DNA of 64,000 nucleotides from Chlorobiota bacterium (GTDB taxonomy: Bacteria; Bacteroidota; Ignavibacteria; OLB7), in assembly GCA_016710285.1 (NCBI GenBank), contig JADJXR010000001.1:3722501-3786500 (forward strand). The letters run 5' to 3'. The notes under the pieces were generated by a model. The model did no database searches. It saw only the letters and a program-made list of their open reading frames with translations, and was not told the origin of the DNA. Position numbers and translations under genes: made by a program. Shown one piece after another: positions 8,513 to 17,836 of this stretch (the first letter of the stretch is position 1; every line of letters starts with the position of its first letter).

Positions 8513-11290
8513 TCACTTCCGCACTTTCACTTTCTGCCCAATCTGTAGTTGGGTTTCCTTCAATTTTGGATTGAGTTTTTTAAGATCGGAAACGCTAACC
8601 CCGTGGCGTTTGGCGATTGCCTCCAACGTTTCCCCCTGCTTGATGGCGTGGCTTGCGGGCTTGCTTTTGCCACGGCTGCTGCGGGAAACCCGGCTGTTCT
8701 TTTTGGCATCCCCTTTCGATGGGGACTCGCTGTAAATTCTCAGCTTTGTTCCCGATAACAGGGTGCTTCCTTTAATCGTGTTTTCGTTCCAGGCCTTCAG
8801 GTCGTTTACCGAAACGCCATACTGGTCCGCCACCGCCGACAACGACTCCCCAGGTTTCACCTTGTGCGTCTCGTACTTTGTGCTGGTTGTTGTCACCGGC
8901 TTCTTCTTGCTGGATACCTTTGGGGGTTCCGCTTTTGCTATCTCAGCCTTTTCAACTTTTGCTGGCGGTTCCGGCTTTTTGGCAGCGGTGGGTGCGGCGG
9001 CAGCTATGCCACGGTTTTTTGATTGCTCTGGTTTTGCGGCTGCTGCCTGGGGGGGCGGTGCAATGGTTGCTGCTTTGTCCGTTGCTGCTTCGGCAAGTTC
9101 GGCGGCTTCCTCGGGTTCGGTGGCGGTGGCTGCCGGAACGGTGCCTTTCGTTTTCAGCGCGACCGGGTTCGACTGCGATTTCTGTTGCTGCGTGCCGGCT
9201 GCAATGCTGGCCGATCCGCCACCATTGTTCTTCTTTGGCTCCTCCGTTTTCACCGCAACCCATTCCTGGACCTTCACCGTTTTCTTAATTGCCAACGATT
9301 GCCCGGCTTTCAAGCTCCCCTTTTTCCCAAGCCGGTTCCATTCAATCAGGTCGCTGGATTTCACGCCGTACCGTTTGGCGATGCTGGCAACACTCTCGTT
9401 GCGGGCAACCTTGTGATGGGTGGTCTTTGTCACCGATTTCGTGACCAGTTTCTTGGCTGGTGGCACTGCTTCGGTTGTTGCCGGCTTCGGTGCTGCCGAT
9501 GCAAGGGCGGGGGAGGAAGCGGGCTGCTTGGCCGGGGCTTTCTCACGTGTGCTGTTGGTTGTTGTTGCCGGTGCTGTTGTTGCCGGCGCGTTCGTTCCCG
9601 ATGCCACGGTTTCTTGCTTCGCTACCGCTTCCGAACGGGTGCGGCGTGGGGCCGAGGCAACGGCCAACGGCTCGGATGGCTGCTGCTTGGCAGCAATGCT
9701 TGCCGAAGACTTTGAAGATGCCGTTGCTGGTGCCGTTGCGGCTGGGGGAGTGTTGGCCGCCGTTGTTGTGCTGGCGGCGGCATCGTTCTTTGCAAGCAAC
9801 GGAGCGTCGCCGGCATTTTCTTCAGGTTTGGAGGTGATTGGAATTTTCAGCACCGCACCGCGGCGGAGCTTCGATTTGGAGGTCATCTGGTTGGCGGCGT
9901 AGATGTCGTTGGTGCTAACGCCGTACCGCTTGCTGATCTTCGTGATGGATTCCCCCCGCCCCACTTTGTGGCGAACAAACGTCACCCGTGGCTTCTCCGG
10001 TTCCGGCAGCGACTCCAACGCGGAGATCATCATTTGCCGAGCGGCGACTGGAACCTTCAAACAATAGGAGGGGGTGGAAGCTGGGAGTTCTTCGCGAAGC
10101 AACTCTGGATTGAGGTCTTTCAGATCGGCAGTGGTTACGCCGGATGCTTTGGCCAAGTCAGCAAGGCTGAAGCTGGTCTTTACCGAAAGGGTGTCGTACT
10201 CGTCCGGGGTCATGTAGCGGATGTTGGTGAACCCGTACGTCTCCGGGGACATCGTGATTTTTGTGGCAGCGATGAACAGCGGCACATACTGCTGCGTTTC
10301 GCGGGGAAGGTACTGGCGAACAACCCAGTAATCACGGCTGTTGGCCTTGGCAATGGCCGATTTCACCCGGCCCGGCCCGCAGTTGTAGCTGGCCAGCGCA
10401 AGATGCCAATCGCCTAAATCTTGATAGAGGTCGCGCAGATAACGTGCAGCGGCGCGAGTGGCTTTTTCAGGGTCGCGGCGTTCATCAACGTACCAGTTGA
10501 TGGCCATTCCGTACATCTGGCCCGTGCTTGGAATAAACTGCCACAGCCCCGCAGCTTTCGCCCACGAGACCGCCGTCGGCTTCAGCCCCGATTCGATCAT
10601 CGAAAGGTGCTTGATCTCATCGGGAACCCCTTCTTCCTCCATCACCCGTTCGTACATCGGGAAGTACCGCCCGGTGCGTTCCAGCCACGTTCCAAAAATC
10701 TTCCGCCCTTTTTCGGTGGCGGTGAAAAAGGCGATGCACTGCTCCACTTTTTCATTTTCGGAGAGCGCGACTTGCAGCTCGGGTGCCTCGTCAGTGTTTT
10801 CAACCAACCCTGTTTTGGGATCCGCTTTTGGGTACTGCTTCCGTTCAACGGGGATAGACTCGATCTCCTGGAACATCTTGTCGCGCAGGACAAGGAAGTT
10901 GCTGTTGGGGTCAAGGCTATCCAGCGACGAGACCTGTTCCTCGTAGTCGCGGATGATGCTTTGGGCAAGTTTATCTACTTCTGGGTAGCTGTCAATGTTG
11001 GGATAGGTGGAGAGGTCGTTCAGCGTTGCAAGGGCGGCCTCGAAATGCTGGGCCGCAACCGATTCACGGTTTTGCTGCGAGGCGCGCAAGGCCATTACAT
11101 ACTGGCGGCGTGCCTCCTCCAGTTGCTTGTTCAGCACTTGATCGGTGATTGGCTTGCTGGGCTTGGTGTCGTCCAGCACAGCGTATTCGTCAACGGTGGT
11201 AGGGCCTTGCTTGGTTGTTTTCACCGTCTGGGCAGTTTGGCAACCAGCAACGACCATTGCGGAAGTCAGCAGCAGTAGAAAAGCTCGCAT
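8513..11290 (-). CDS. mltD: Membrane-bound lytic transglycosylase D-like lipoprotein with multiple LysM domains
   Basis: Periplasmic muramidase-like lytic transglycosylase. From the ATG at 11290 the protein is 925 residues, beginning with a lipoprotein signal MRAFLLLLTSAMVVAGC. The SLT domain contains IKHLSMIESGLKPTAVS (catalytic Glu), AAGLWQFIPSTGQMYGM and LALASYNCGPGRV. At least four LysM modules follow (RHKVGRGESITKISKRYGVS, HHKVARNESVASIAKRYGVK, THKVKPGESLSAVADQYGVS and a C-terminal SHAIKQGETLEAIAKRHGVS), separated by Ala/Pro/Thr/Lys-rich linkers. MltD of E. coli has about 450 residues; the extra length here is linker and LysM. Upstream in-frame residues to 11470 lack signal character and were excluded. 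Confidence 0.92.
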   Translation of the reverse strand: MRAFLLLLTSAMVVAGCQTAQTVKTTKQGPTTVDEYAVLDDTKPSKPITDQVLNKQLEEARRQYVMALRASQQNRESVAAQHFEAALATLNDLSTYPNIDSYPEVDKLAQSIIRDYEEQVSSLDSLDPNSNFLVLRDKMFQEIESIPVERKQYPKADPKTGLVENTDEAPELQVALSENEKVEQCIAFFTATEKGRKIFGTWLERTGRYFPMYERVMEEEGVPDEIKHLSMIESGLKPTAVSWAKAAGLWQFIPSTGQMYGMAINWYVDERRDPEKATRAAARYLRDLYQDLGDWHLALASYNCGPGRVKSAIAKANSRDYWVVRQYLPRETQQYVPLFIAATKITMSPETYGFTNIRYMTPDEYDTLSVKTSFSLADLAKASGVTTADLKDLNPELLREELPASTPSYCLKVPVAARQMMISALESLPEPEKPRVTFVRHKVGRGESITKISKRYGVSTNDIYAANQMTSKSKLRRGAVLKIPITSKPEENAGDAPLLAKNDAAASTTTAANTPPAATAPATASSKSSASIAAKQQPSEPLAVASAPRRTRSEAVAKQETVASGTNAPATTAPATTTNSTREKAPAKQPASSPALASAAPKPATTEAVPPAKKLVTKSVTKTTHHKVARNESVASIAKRYGVKSSDLIEWNRLGKKGSLKAGQSLAIKKTVKVQEWVAVKTEEPKKNNGGGSASIAAGTQQQKSQSNPVALKTKGTVPAATATEPEEAAELAEAATDKAATIAPPPQAAAAKPEQSKNRGIAAAAPTAAKKPEPPAKVEKAEIAKAEPPKVSSKKKPVTTTSTKYETHKVKPGESLSAVADQYGVSVNDLKAWNENTIKGSTLLSGTKLRIYSESPSKGDAKKNSRVSRSSRGKSKPASHAIKQGETLEAIAKRHGVSVSDLKKLNPKLKETQLQIGQKVKVRK

Positions 11291-11923
11291 CTGCGTTCCC
11301 CTTACGTTGGTTCTATATGGCATCCGGCGTTGTATTCTGTTTGGTATTGGAGCCAACCGGCCAAGAATGGAAGAAGCGGGCTGGCCGCATATCTCTGGAC
11401 CGATCGGGTGGATTGTGCCAGATGCACCGCAATCGTGCATCCGGTTCTTGAGAATGGAGCAGCACACCATGGCCTGCGCTCCTGCAAGAATTGCATTGCT
11501 TTCATGTGGAAGATTGCAATCGTTTCTTGCCCCCCTTTAGTATGTGACGCGGCCAAAAATACGTTCAACGATGATGCCATAGCCACCAAAAAGGTGATTC
11601 TGACAAAACTGTAATTCCTAACGGCTGATTACGGCGCGAAATGGAGGGAAGGGGCTTGTAAAATAGGCTCTCAATTGGCCAGAACAAAGCCGTATCTGCC
11701 TATTTTCGCAAGGATATTTTCTTAATTTTTTTTCATCATGGATTGCTTGAACTCTGCTTGAAAGCAACCTGAAGTAAGAACTGGCGTAGGGTCCCGCAAC
11801 CTAACCGAAACCCTTGCCGAACCTTCTCGCAAAGAAATTCAATCGCTACTTCAGGGGCAGTTACATTTTTAGGTTCGCAGATCACTTTAACCTCACCAAA
11901 TCAACACACAGGAGAGCACAAGA
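11291..11923. other. 633-bp divergent intergenic region
   Basis: Lies between the divergent mltD-like and Yip1-like genes, so it must hold two promoters. I see no convincing gene. An inverted repeat AAAATAGGC (about 11659) with GCCTATTTT (about 11697) encloses a 29-nt loop, followed by an AT-rich stretch near 11710-11735. A Shine-Dalgarno-like AGGAG precedes the ATG at 11924. Confidence 0.5.
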
Positions 11924-12640
11924 ATGCAAGAACAAAATGACCACGTGCAAACGGAGTTCGAAGACCCGTCCGAGGGCTATGATGAGGCGGAAGAGCTTAC
12001 GCCATTTGATCGTTTCGTGAAGGTCGTCACCAATCCCACGCTGGCGTTTAGCGGGCTGGTTGGGGGGAAGGGGAACATGAAAACTGTGTGGTGGGGGATT
12101 GTGATAACGCTGGTGGTTTCTATCGCCTCGGTGGTGATGATAAGCGCACGCCCCGAGGCCATTGCCCAGATCAAAAAACAGCAGCTGGAGCAGTTGGACA
12201 AAGCCGTTGCCGATGGCAAGATGACCCAAGACCAGCGCGATAAAACCGCCGAACAGATGGAAATGGGGATGACACCAACAGCATTCTTAATCATAGGCAT
12301 GGCTGGGTCGCTGGTGATGGTGTTTGTGCTGAGCATTATGTGCGCCTTGATCTGGCTGGTGATTGCCAAATACTTGGAGCCGAATGCCCAGGAAGGGCTG
12401 ACCTTCCAAGCCTCCTGGGCCACGGTGCTTGTGTCGGTGATGATCCTGAATATCGGCACCATTATTGGCATTGTCGTGCTTCAGTTCACTGGGACCCTGC
12501 AAACCTTCAGCCTTGCCGAACTGATAAAGCCCAGCAACCCAATTCTGAACAGCGTGCTGACGGTGATTTCCCGTTCAATATCTGGTGGCTGCTGGTCTCC
12601 GCTGTCGGTATCGGATCGCTGGCTCAGGCCTCGCGGGTGA
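11924..12640 (+). CDS. Yip1-like integral membrane protein, 3' end frameshifted
   Basis: Resembles bacterial Yip1/DUF1282-type inner-membrane proteins. An acidic N-terminus is followed by PFDRFVKVVTNPTLAF, then hydrophobic segments VVWWGIVITLVVSIASVVM-like near residue 65, a charged loop (QIKKQQLEQLDKAVADGK), and segments near residues 125-145 and 160-180. Frame 2 ends at 12640 in an uncharacteristic SVSDRWLRPRG. Shifting back one base near 12560-12568 restores DFPFNIWWLLVSAVGIGSL and two more membrane helices ending at the stop 12730-12732. The family normally has such a (D/F)FTIWSL-like helix. The intact gene therefore probably spans 11924-12732 and this copy lacks one base. Function in the family is unknown. 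Confidence 0.75.
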   Translation: MQEQNDHVQTEFEDPSEGYDEAEELTPFDRFVKVVTNPTLAFSGLVGGKGNMKTVWWGIVITLVVSIASVVMISARPEAIAQIKKQQLEQLDKAVADGKMTQDQRDKTAEQMEMGMTPTAFLIIGMAGSLVMVFVLSIMCALIWLVIAKYLEPNAQEGLTFQASWATVLVSVMILNIGTIIGIVVLQFTGTLQTFSLAELIKPSNPILNSVLTVISRSISGGCWSPLSVSDRWLRPRG

Positions 12641-12768
12641 AGGCCGGCGTGATTTGGGCAGTGGTGATGCTGATGGGAACGGTGCTGATGGGGATGATCT
12701 CCAACATCTTCACCGGAATGGGCGCGGGGTAAGGCGCGGGGCTTCCTGAAAACAACAACAGAACCGAA

Positions 12769-12808
12769 AACAGAAAGAGGGCAACCAACCGGTTGCCCTC
12801 TTTCTGTT
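12769..12808. terminator. Bidirectional terminator
   Basis: Perfect 18-bp arms (AACAGAAAGAGGGCAACC and its complement) around a 4-nt loop, between the convergent Yip1-like gene and nuoF. A/T-rich flanks on both sides suit termination in both directions. Confidence 0.9.
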
Positions 12809-12848
12809 ATTTGCTAAAACTCACGTGGTGGCGTGGTGCGGCGTGCGA

Positions 12849-14195
12849 TTACCGCTCCACCACTGCCGGGCGGTAGCTTGATTCACGCAAGGCGTGCACA
12901 ACGTTGGTCACCGGAAGCGCAGGCGCGGGCTTCACCTTTGCCTCGAACTCCTCGCGCAGGCGGGTAATGGTGAAACGGGTTGGCCAAGCGGCGGCTTCCC
13001 CCAGCGCGCAGATGGTGTTCCCCTCGATGTTGTTGGCGATGTCAACCAGCAAGTCAAGGTCGCTGCTGGCGGCTTCCCCTTCGTCAACGCGGGTAAGGAC
13101 TTTCTCCAGCCAGCCGCAGCCTTCGCGGCAGGGGGTGCATTGGCCGCACGATTCATGGTGGTAGAAATGGATCAATCGGCGAAGCATGTGGGGGATGTCG
13201 GTGTCTTCGTCCATCACCATGATCCCACCGGTTCCGATTGCCGATCCGGCAGCCTTCAGGCTTTCGGCATCCATCATCACCCCTTCCAGTTGGTCGCCGC
13301 GCAAAATCGGCATCGAGCTTCCACCAGGGATCACCGCCTTAATCGCTTTCCCGTTCGGAACGCCGCCGGCAAGGTCGTTGATAATGTCCAGCAGTGGCAA
13401 CCCCGATGGAACCTCATAAACCCCAGGCTTGTTGACGTGGCCGGAAATCCCCAGCAGCAACGTCCCTGGGTGCTTCTCGGCCCCGATCTTGGAGTAGGCC
13501 TCGCCCCCCATTCGCAAAATCACCGGCACGTTGGCGATGGTCTCAACATTGTTGATGGTGGTGGGCATTCCCCACAGTCCAACTTGGGCGGGGAAGGGGG
13601 GCTTCACCCGGGGGTAGGGGCGGTCGCCTTCCAAGGAGTTCATCAGCGATGATTCTTCGCCGCAGATGTAGGCCCCGGCCCCTTTGTGGACCACGATGTC
13701 CATCGTGAACTCGCCCCCAAACGTCTCCTTCATGCGTGAACCAACAAGCCCGGCATCGTAGGCCGATTGCACCGCTTCCTCGGTCAGCCGCACCCATTTG
13801 TGGTACTCGCCCCGAATGTAGATGAAGGCGGTTTTGATCCCCATGGCATAGCCAGCAATCAAGATTCCTTCAATCAGCAAGTGGGGGTTGAACTCAAAGA
13901 TTGCGCGATCCTTGAAGGACCCCGGCTCCGATTCGTCGCCGTTGATCGCCAAGTATTTCGGCTTCTCGTTCCCCTTTGGCATGAAGCTCCATTTCAGCCC
14001 GGTGGGGAAGCACGCGCCCCCACGCCCACGCAAACCGGAACGCTTCACCTCCTCGATGATATCGTTCGGCTGCATCGTTAATGCCTTGCTGTACATCTGG
14101 TATCCACCGTTGGCGCGGTACACGTCCAACTTGTGAAGGTTGGGGATGTTGGGAAGGATCAGCTTCGGGAAATTTTGTTCGGAGAGGTTCGGCAT
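12849..14195 (-). CDS. nuoF: NADH-quinone oxidoreductase subunit F (NADH/FMN-binding, 51-kDa subunit)
   Basis: NADH-binding flavoprotein subunit of complex I, which passes electrons from NADH via FMN to the N3 cluster. GLRGRGGACFPTGLKW is the FMN/NADH loop. INGDESEPGSFKDR and GAGAYICGEESSLMNSLEG are family signatures. The 4Fe-4S motif C-x2-C-x2-C is SCGQCTPCREG near residues 350-357, with the fourth cysteine in NTICALGEA. At 448 residues the length is normal. The ATG at 14195 is preferred; 14249 would add 18 residues. No nuoE, nuoG or other nuo gene adjoins it: the neighbours are a convergent membrane protein and a divergent HIT gene. HoxF or NADP-reducing hydrogenase beta subunits are an alternative but are usually longer. 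Confidence 0.9.
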   Translation of the reverse strand: MPNLSEQNFPKLILPNIPNLHKLDVYRANGGYQMYSKALTMQPNDIIEEVKRSGLRGRGGACFPTGLKWSFMPKGNEKPKYLAINGDESEPGSFKDRAIFEFNPHLLIEGILIAGYAMGIKTAFIYIRGEYHKWVRLTEEAVQSAYDAGLVGSRMKETFGGEFTMDIVVHKGAGAYICGEESSLMNSLEGDRPYPRVKPPFPAQVGLWGMPTTINNVETIANVPVILRMGGEAYSKIGAEKHPGTLLLGISGHVNKPGVYEVPSGLPLLDIINDLAGGVPNGKAIKAVIPGGSSMPILRGDQLEGVMMDAESLKAAGSAIGTGGIMVMDEDTDIPHMLRRLIHFYHHESCGQCTPCREGCGWLEKVLTRVDEGEAASSDLDLLVDIANNIEGNTICALGEAAAWPTRFTITRLREEFEAKVKPAPALPVTNVVHALRESSYRPAVVER

Positions 14196-14469
14196 GATCG
14201 TTTGAATGATCGGGTCGTTCAGGAAGGTTTGCTGTCGAATCCAAACCACTGTTGGATTGCGCCGAACTTAGCCAATTTCACCCGAATGAGAAACGATCCG
14301 GCAGTGTATCACTTTGCGGCATTTGGTTCCCGCCTCCCGCTTGTATTTTGGGAACCCTTGCGCAAGTTAGTGCGGCCAAGAATTCCGCCGGTGGGTTGCG
14401 CGCCAACCCGCCACGGAACGATGCGCCAGCCAAGCCAACATCAACCAACCCAAACAACCGCCGAAACGT

Positions 14470-14979
14470 ATGGAACGGATGTGGTCCCCGTGGCGATCCC
14501 AGTTTATCAACGCCCCAAAGGATGAAACGGCTTCCGATAGCCCGTTCACCCTGGCGTTCAACCAGCCGGAACGGGACCGGGAAACATACCTTCTGCACCG
14601 TGGGACGCTTGGCTTTATCATCCTGAACCGGTATCCGTACAACGCCGGGCACCTGCTGGTCCTTCCCGTGCGCCAGGTTGCGGACCTGACGGAGCTTACC
14701 CCGGAAGAAGGGGCCGAGCTGTTCCAGCTAACGCAATTCGGCGTGCGGATTTTGCAGCGTGCGATGAACCCCCACGGCTTCAACGTTGGGATGAACCTGG
14801 GCCGCCCAGCCGGCGCGGGAATCCTGAACCACGTCCATATCCACATTGTCCCCCGTTGGAACGGCGACACGAATTTTATGCCGGTGCTGGACGAAACACG
14901 CGTGATTAGCGAGCAGATGGAGACCGCCTTTGCCGCACTTTGGGAAGCAAAAGAGCAACTACTGAACAAGGAAGGATGA
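14470..14979 (+). CDS. HIT family hydrolase/phosphorylase
   Basis: Histidine-triad nucleotide-binding protein of the branch with an MERMWSPWR start, often compared to Ap4A phosphorylase-like or FHIT-like enzymes acting on dinucleoside polyphosphates. The triad H121-V-H123-I-H125-I-V is present, with the central catalytic histidine expected at H123. TLGFIILNRYPYNAGHLLVLP is the conserved N-terminal core and GFNVGMNLGRPAGAGILNH precedes the triad. The length of 169 residues suits this branch. The stop overlaps the next gene's ATG (ATGA), which suggests translational coupling. The substrate is not deducible. Confidence 0.9.
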   Translation: MERMWSPWRSQFINAPKDETASDSPFTLAFNQPERDRETYLLHRGTLGFIILNRYPYNAGHLLVLPVRQVADLTELTPEEGAELFQLTQFGVRILQRAMNPHGFNVGMNLGRPAGAGILNHVHIHIVPRWNGDTNFMPVLDETRVISEQMETAFAALWEAKEQLLNKEG

Positions 14980-16442
14980 AAAATTTTACCAAGCCCGGGC
15001 CAGGGAGGTTCTGGATGCCAGCGTTGGCAAGTTGGCGGGGCGTTGTTTGCGGCCTTCTCCTGCTGGGCCTGATCGCCGCCGGCTGCTCCAACCCCGACAC
15101 GCCCCCGGGGACCACGCAGGGTGAGGAAGGGGAGAATCCATTTCTGCGCGCTGCCGAAACGGTGGCGTTGCAAATCCCCGACACGGTTGCGCGCCAAACC
15201 GCGCAGTCCACAATCGCCACAAGCTATGCCGAAGCAGGGCTGTTTGCCGATGCCAACCGGATGATGCAGGGGCTGCGCCTTCCCGAAATTCAATCCTACC
15301 TGATTGCAAAAATTGCCACCGAGCAAAGCCGCAAAGGGCACGACTCCATTGCCCGCACCATGCTTGCCGCCGCCGCATCGCTGGACCTTTCCGCGCTGAC
15401 CCCAAGCACCCGCGTGGTCCGCACCGGCGAGCTTGCCCGCGCCGCGCTCCGGCTTGGCGACACCGCCGCCGCAAAGCGGTTTTTGGATGATGGTCGCGTC
15501 TCGGCAATCTCCATTGCCGACCCGTTCTTCCGCACCCGCGCCGTTGCCGAGCTTGCAATCATCTACGCCGAAGCCGGGTTCCGCAACGACGCTTCGGCGA
15601 TGCTGGAACAGGCGGCAAAAGGGATTGATGGAAAGAAGATGCCCGGCAGCCTTGCGCTTGGGTATATCAGCCGTGCGTTTGGCGAAATCGGGCGCCCGGC
15701 AACCGCGCTTGCAACCGCCGCCGCAAGCCCCGAACGCCGCGTGCAATTTGATGGACTGCTGAACGCTGCCGCCAGCTACGCCAAACTTGGCAGCACCGAC
15801 TCGGCAGTGGCATTGCTGAACAAGGCTGCCGAAGTGGCCGCCAGCGAATCGGAATGGCACTCCCGCGCCCCGGGCTGGGTGGCCGTGGCCAAGCAGCTTG
15901 CCGGAATCAAGGAGTGGAAACCGGCGATGGAGGTCCTGAAAAAACTTCAGGAAGGATCGAACACGCTTGCCCCTGCGGCGCAGTTTGATGCTGCCGTTGG
16001 AATCGCTGAATGCTTGGTGGCACTTCGCCTTTCCAGCCAGGCCGACAGCGCGTCGGCGCAGGTGATCCGTTTCTCACAGGGGATGAGCGACCCCAACGTC
16101 CTGGGCGTGGTTGCCGCCACCATCACCGCCGCCGCCGAAGCCTACATTGACTCCGGAATGACTGCCTCGGGAATCCGCCTGCTGGACCATGCGGCCACGG
16201 TTGCCGGGTCCAGCCCTGCCGGGGCCGAGCGGGAATCGCTGCTTGCGCAGATCAGCTACGACCAAGCACGCGCCGGAAATTTCACGGGGGCGATTGCCGC
16301 CTACCAACAGCTGGCCCAACCTCGCGAGCGTGCGTTGGCGTTGGCATCAATCGGGACCGAGTACGCAAAAGCTGGGCGGAAGCCATCGGCCCAGGAATTG
16401 AAAATCCTTGAAGCGATCAACAACAACAATCAACGCCAATGA
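14976..16442 (+). CDS. Lipoprotein of helical (TPR-like) repeats, unknown function
   Basis: A 488-residue exported protein. After a basic lead a hydrophobic stretch ends in LIAAGC (C37), a lipobox. The rest is Ala-rich helical repeats with recurring ATSYAEAGLFADANRM, IIYAEAGFRNDASAML and SIGTEYAKAGRKPSAQEL patterns, typical of TPR/Sel1-like solenoids in protein-protein interaction. No catalytic motif is visible. The start ATG overlaps the HIT stop, and its own stop overlaps the der start, so HIT, this gene and der form one tightly packed transcription unit. Confidence 0.8.
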   Translation: MKNFTKPGPGRFWMPALASWRGVVCGLLLLGLIAAGCSNPDTPPGTTQGEEGENPFLRAAETVALQIPDTVARQTAQSTIATSYAEAGLFADANRMMQGLRLPEIQSYLIAKIATEQSRKGHDSIARTMLAAAASLDLSALTPSTRVVRTGELARAALRLGDTAAAKRFLDDGRVSAISIADPFFRTRAVAELAIIYAEAGFRNDASAMLEQAAKGIDGKKMPGSLALGYISRAFGEIGRPATALATAAASPERRVQFDGLLNAAASYAKLGSTDSAVALLNKAAEVAASESEWHSRAPGWVAVAKQLAGIKEWKPAMEVLKKLQEGSNTLAPAAQFDAAVGIAECLVALRLSSQADSASAQVIRFSQGMSDPNVLGVVAATITAAAEAYIDSGMTASGIRLLDHAATVAGSSPAGAERESLLAQISYDQARAGNFTGAIAAYQQLAQPRERALALASIGTEYAKAGRKPSAQELKILEAINNNNQRQ

Positions 16443-17788
16443 AGCGAGTAGTCGCAATTGTGGGCCGTCCGAACGTCGGGAAATCCACACTGTTCAACCG
16501 CATCCTGCAACGCCGTGATGCCATTGTGGAAAACGAGCCAGGGGTCACCCGCGACCGCCATTACGGCGAGGCCGAGTGGGCGGGGAAGAAATTCTCGCTG
16601 GTGGATACCGGGGGCTTCGTCCCGGAAAGCTCCGACGTGTTCGAGCTTGCCATCCGCGAGCAAGCGGAGATCGCCATCGAGGAATCCGACTCCCTCATCT
16701 TTGTGGTGGATGCCCGCGACGGGCTAACCTCCATTGACCAGGAAATCGCCATCATGCTTCGCCGTTCTGGCAAGAAGGTGGTGCTGGTTGTCAACAAAGC
16801 CGACAACGAGAAGTACGACCAAGAAGCGGTGGATTTCTACAACATGGGGCTTGGGGAGCCATACCCGATTTCGGCGATGAACGGGCGGCACATTGGCGAC
16901 GTTCTTGACGTTGTCACCCAAGATTTTCCGCAAAGTGATATGAGCGAGGAGGAGGAGGGAGGGCCGCTGAAAATCGCTTTGATTGGAAGGCCGAACGTTG
17001 GGAAAAGCTCCATCACCAACGCCATGTTGGGGCAGGAACGCGCAATCGTCACCCCGATTGCCGGAACCACCCGCGACTCCATTGACAGCACGCTTCGCTA
17101 CCACGGCCAGGAGATCACCCTGATTGATACCGCCGGATTGCGGAAACGGAAGCGGGTGAAAGAATCGGTGGAGCTTTTTTCCATCATCCGAACCACCCGC
17201 GCAATCGAGCGTTGCGACGTTGCCATTGTGGTGATTGACGCGGTGGAGGGCCTTGAGCGGCAGGACGCAAAGGTGATTGTTGAGGCCGCCGAAAAACGGA
17301 AAGGGTTGATGATTGCCGTCAACAAATGGGATCTGGTGGAGAAGGACACCATGACCTCGAAGCGATTCCAGGACGCGATCTACGAAGCATTGCCGACGTT
17401 CGATTATATCCCCATCGCGTTCGTCTCGGCAGTAACGCGCCAGCGGTTGGTGAAGCTGATTGAGCTTGCCCAGCAGGTCCATGCCGAACGCCACAAACGG
17501 ATTAACACCAGCCAGCTGAATGATGTGATCTTGGAGGCAATCAAGAACCATCCGCCACCAGCAGTGAAGGGGCACGACCTGCGGATCAATTTTATCCAAC
17601 AGCCGCAAGCCGCCCCGCCCGTGTTCCTTTGCTACACGAACTACCCCGAGCTTGTGCCGGAGAACTACACCCGATTTTTGGAAGGAGTGATCCGCAAGCA
17701 TTACGGCTTTGTTGGGGCACCGATCACGATCGTCTATAAACAGAAAAACCGGCTGCGGACATCGGGCTACTCCACACGGACGATGTAG
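16439..17788 (+). CDS. der: GTPase Der (EngA), ribosome biogenesis
   Basis: Essential tandem GTPase needed for 50S subunit assembly. Two G domains are visible. The first has GRPNVGKSTLFNR near residue 8, DTGG, and NKADN. The second has GRPNVGKSSITNAM near residue 182, DTAGLRKRKR and NKWDLVEK. A C-terminal KH-like domain contains LRINFIQQPQAAPPVFLCYTN and the FVGAPITIVYK ending. The length of 449 residues is typical. The ATG overlaps the TGA of the preceding lipoprotein. Confidence 0.97.
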   Translation: MKRVVAIVGRPNVGKSTLFNRILQRRDAIVENEPGVTRDRHYGEAEWAGKKFSLVDTGGFVPESSDVFELAIREQAEIAIEESDSLIFVVDARDGLTSIDQEIAIMLRRSGKKVVLVVNKADNEKYDQEAVDFYNMGLGEPYPISAMNGRHIGDVLDVVTQDFPQSDMSEEEEGGPLKIALIGRPNVGKSSITNAMLGQERAIVTPIAGTTRDSIDSTLRYHGQEITLIDTAGLRKRKRVKESVELFSIIRTTRAIERCDVAIVVIDAVEGLERQDAKVIVEAAEKRKGLMIAVNKWDLVEKDTMTSKRFQDAIYEALPTFDYIPIAFVSAVTRQRLVKLIELAQQVHAERHKRINTSQLNDVILEAIKNHPPPAVKGHDLRINFIQQPQAAPPVFLCYTNYPELVPENYTRFLEGVIRKHYGFVGAPITIVYKQKNRLRTSGYSTRTM

Positions 17789-17836
17789 CCGCAACGAAGT
17801 AGCAGCAACGAACAACTTCCATCCATACCGCGCACC

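Noticed and set aside
11330..11614. 94-codon plus-strand frame in the gap before the Yip1-like gene
   Set aside because: Composition does not look like a real protein, and the gap is expected to hold divergent promoters.
14367..15860. 497-codon minus-strand frame opposite the HIT and lipoprotein genes
   Set aside because: Low-complexity antisense frame with no domain; both plus-strand genes have clear signatures.
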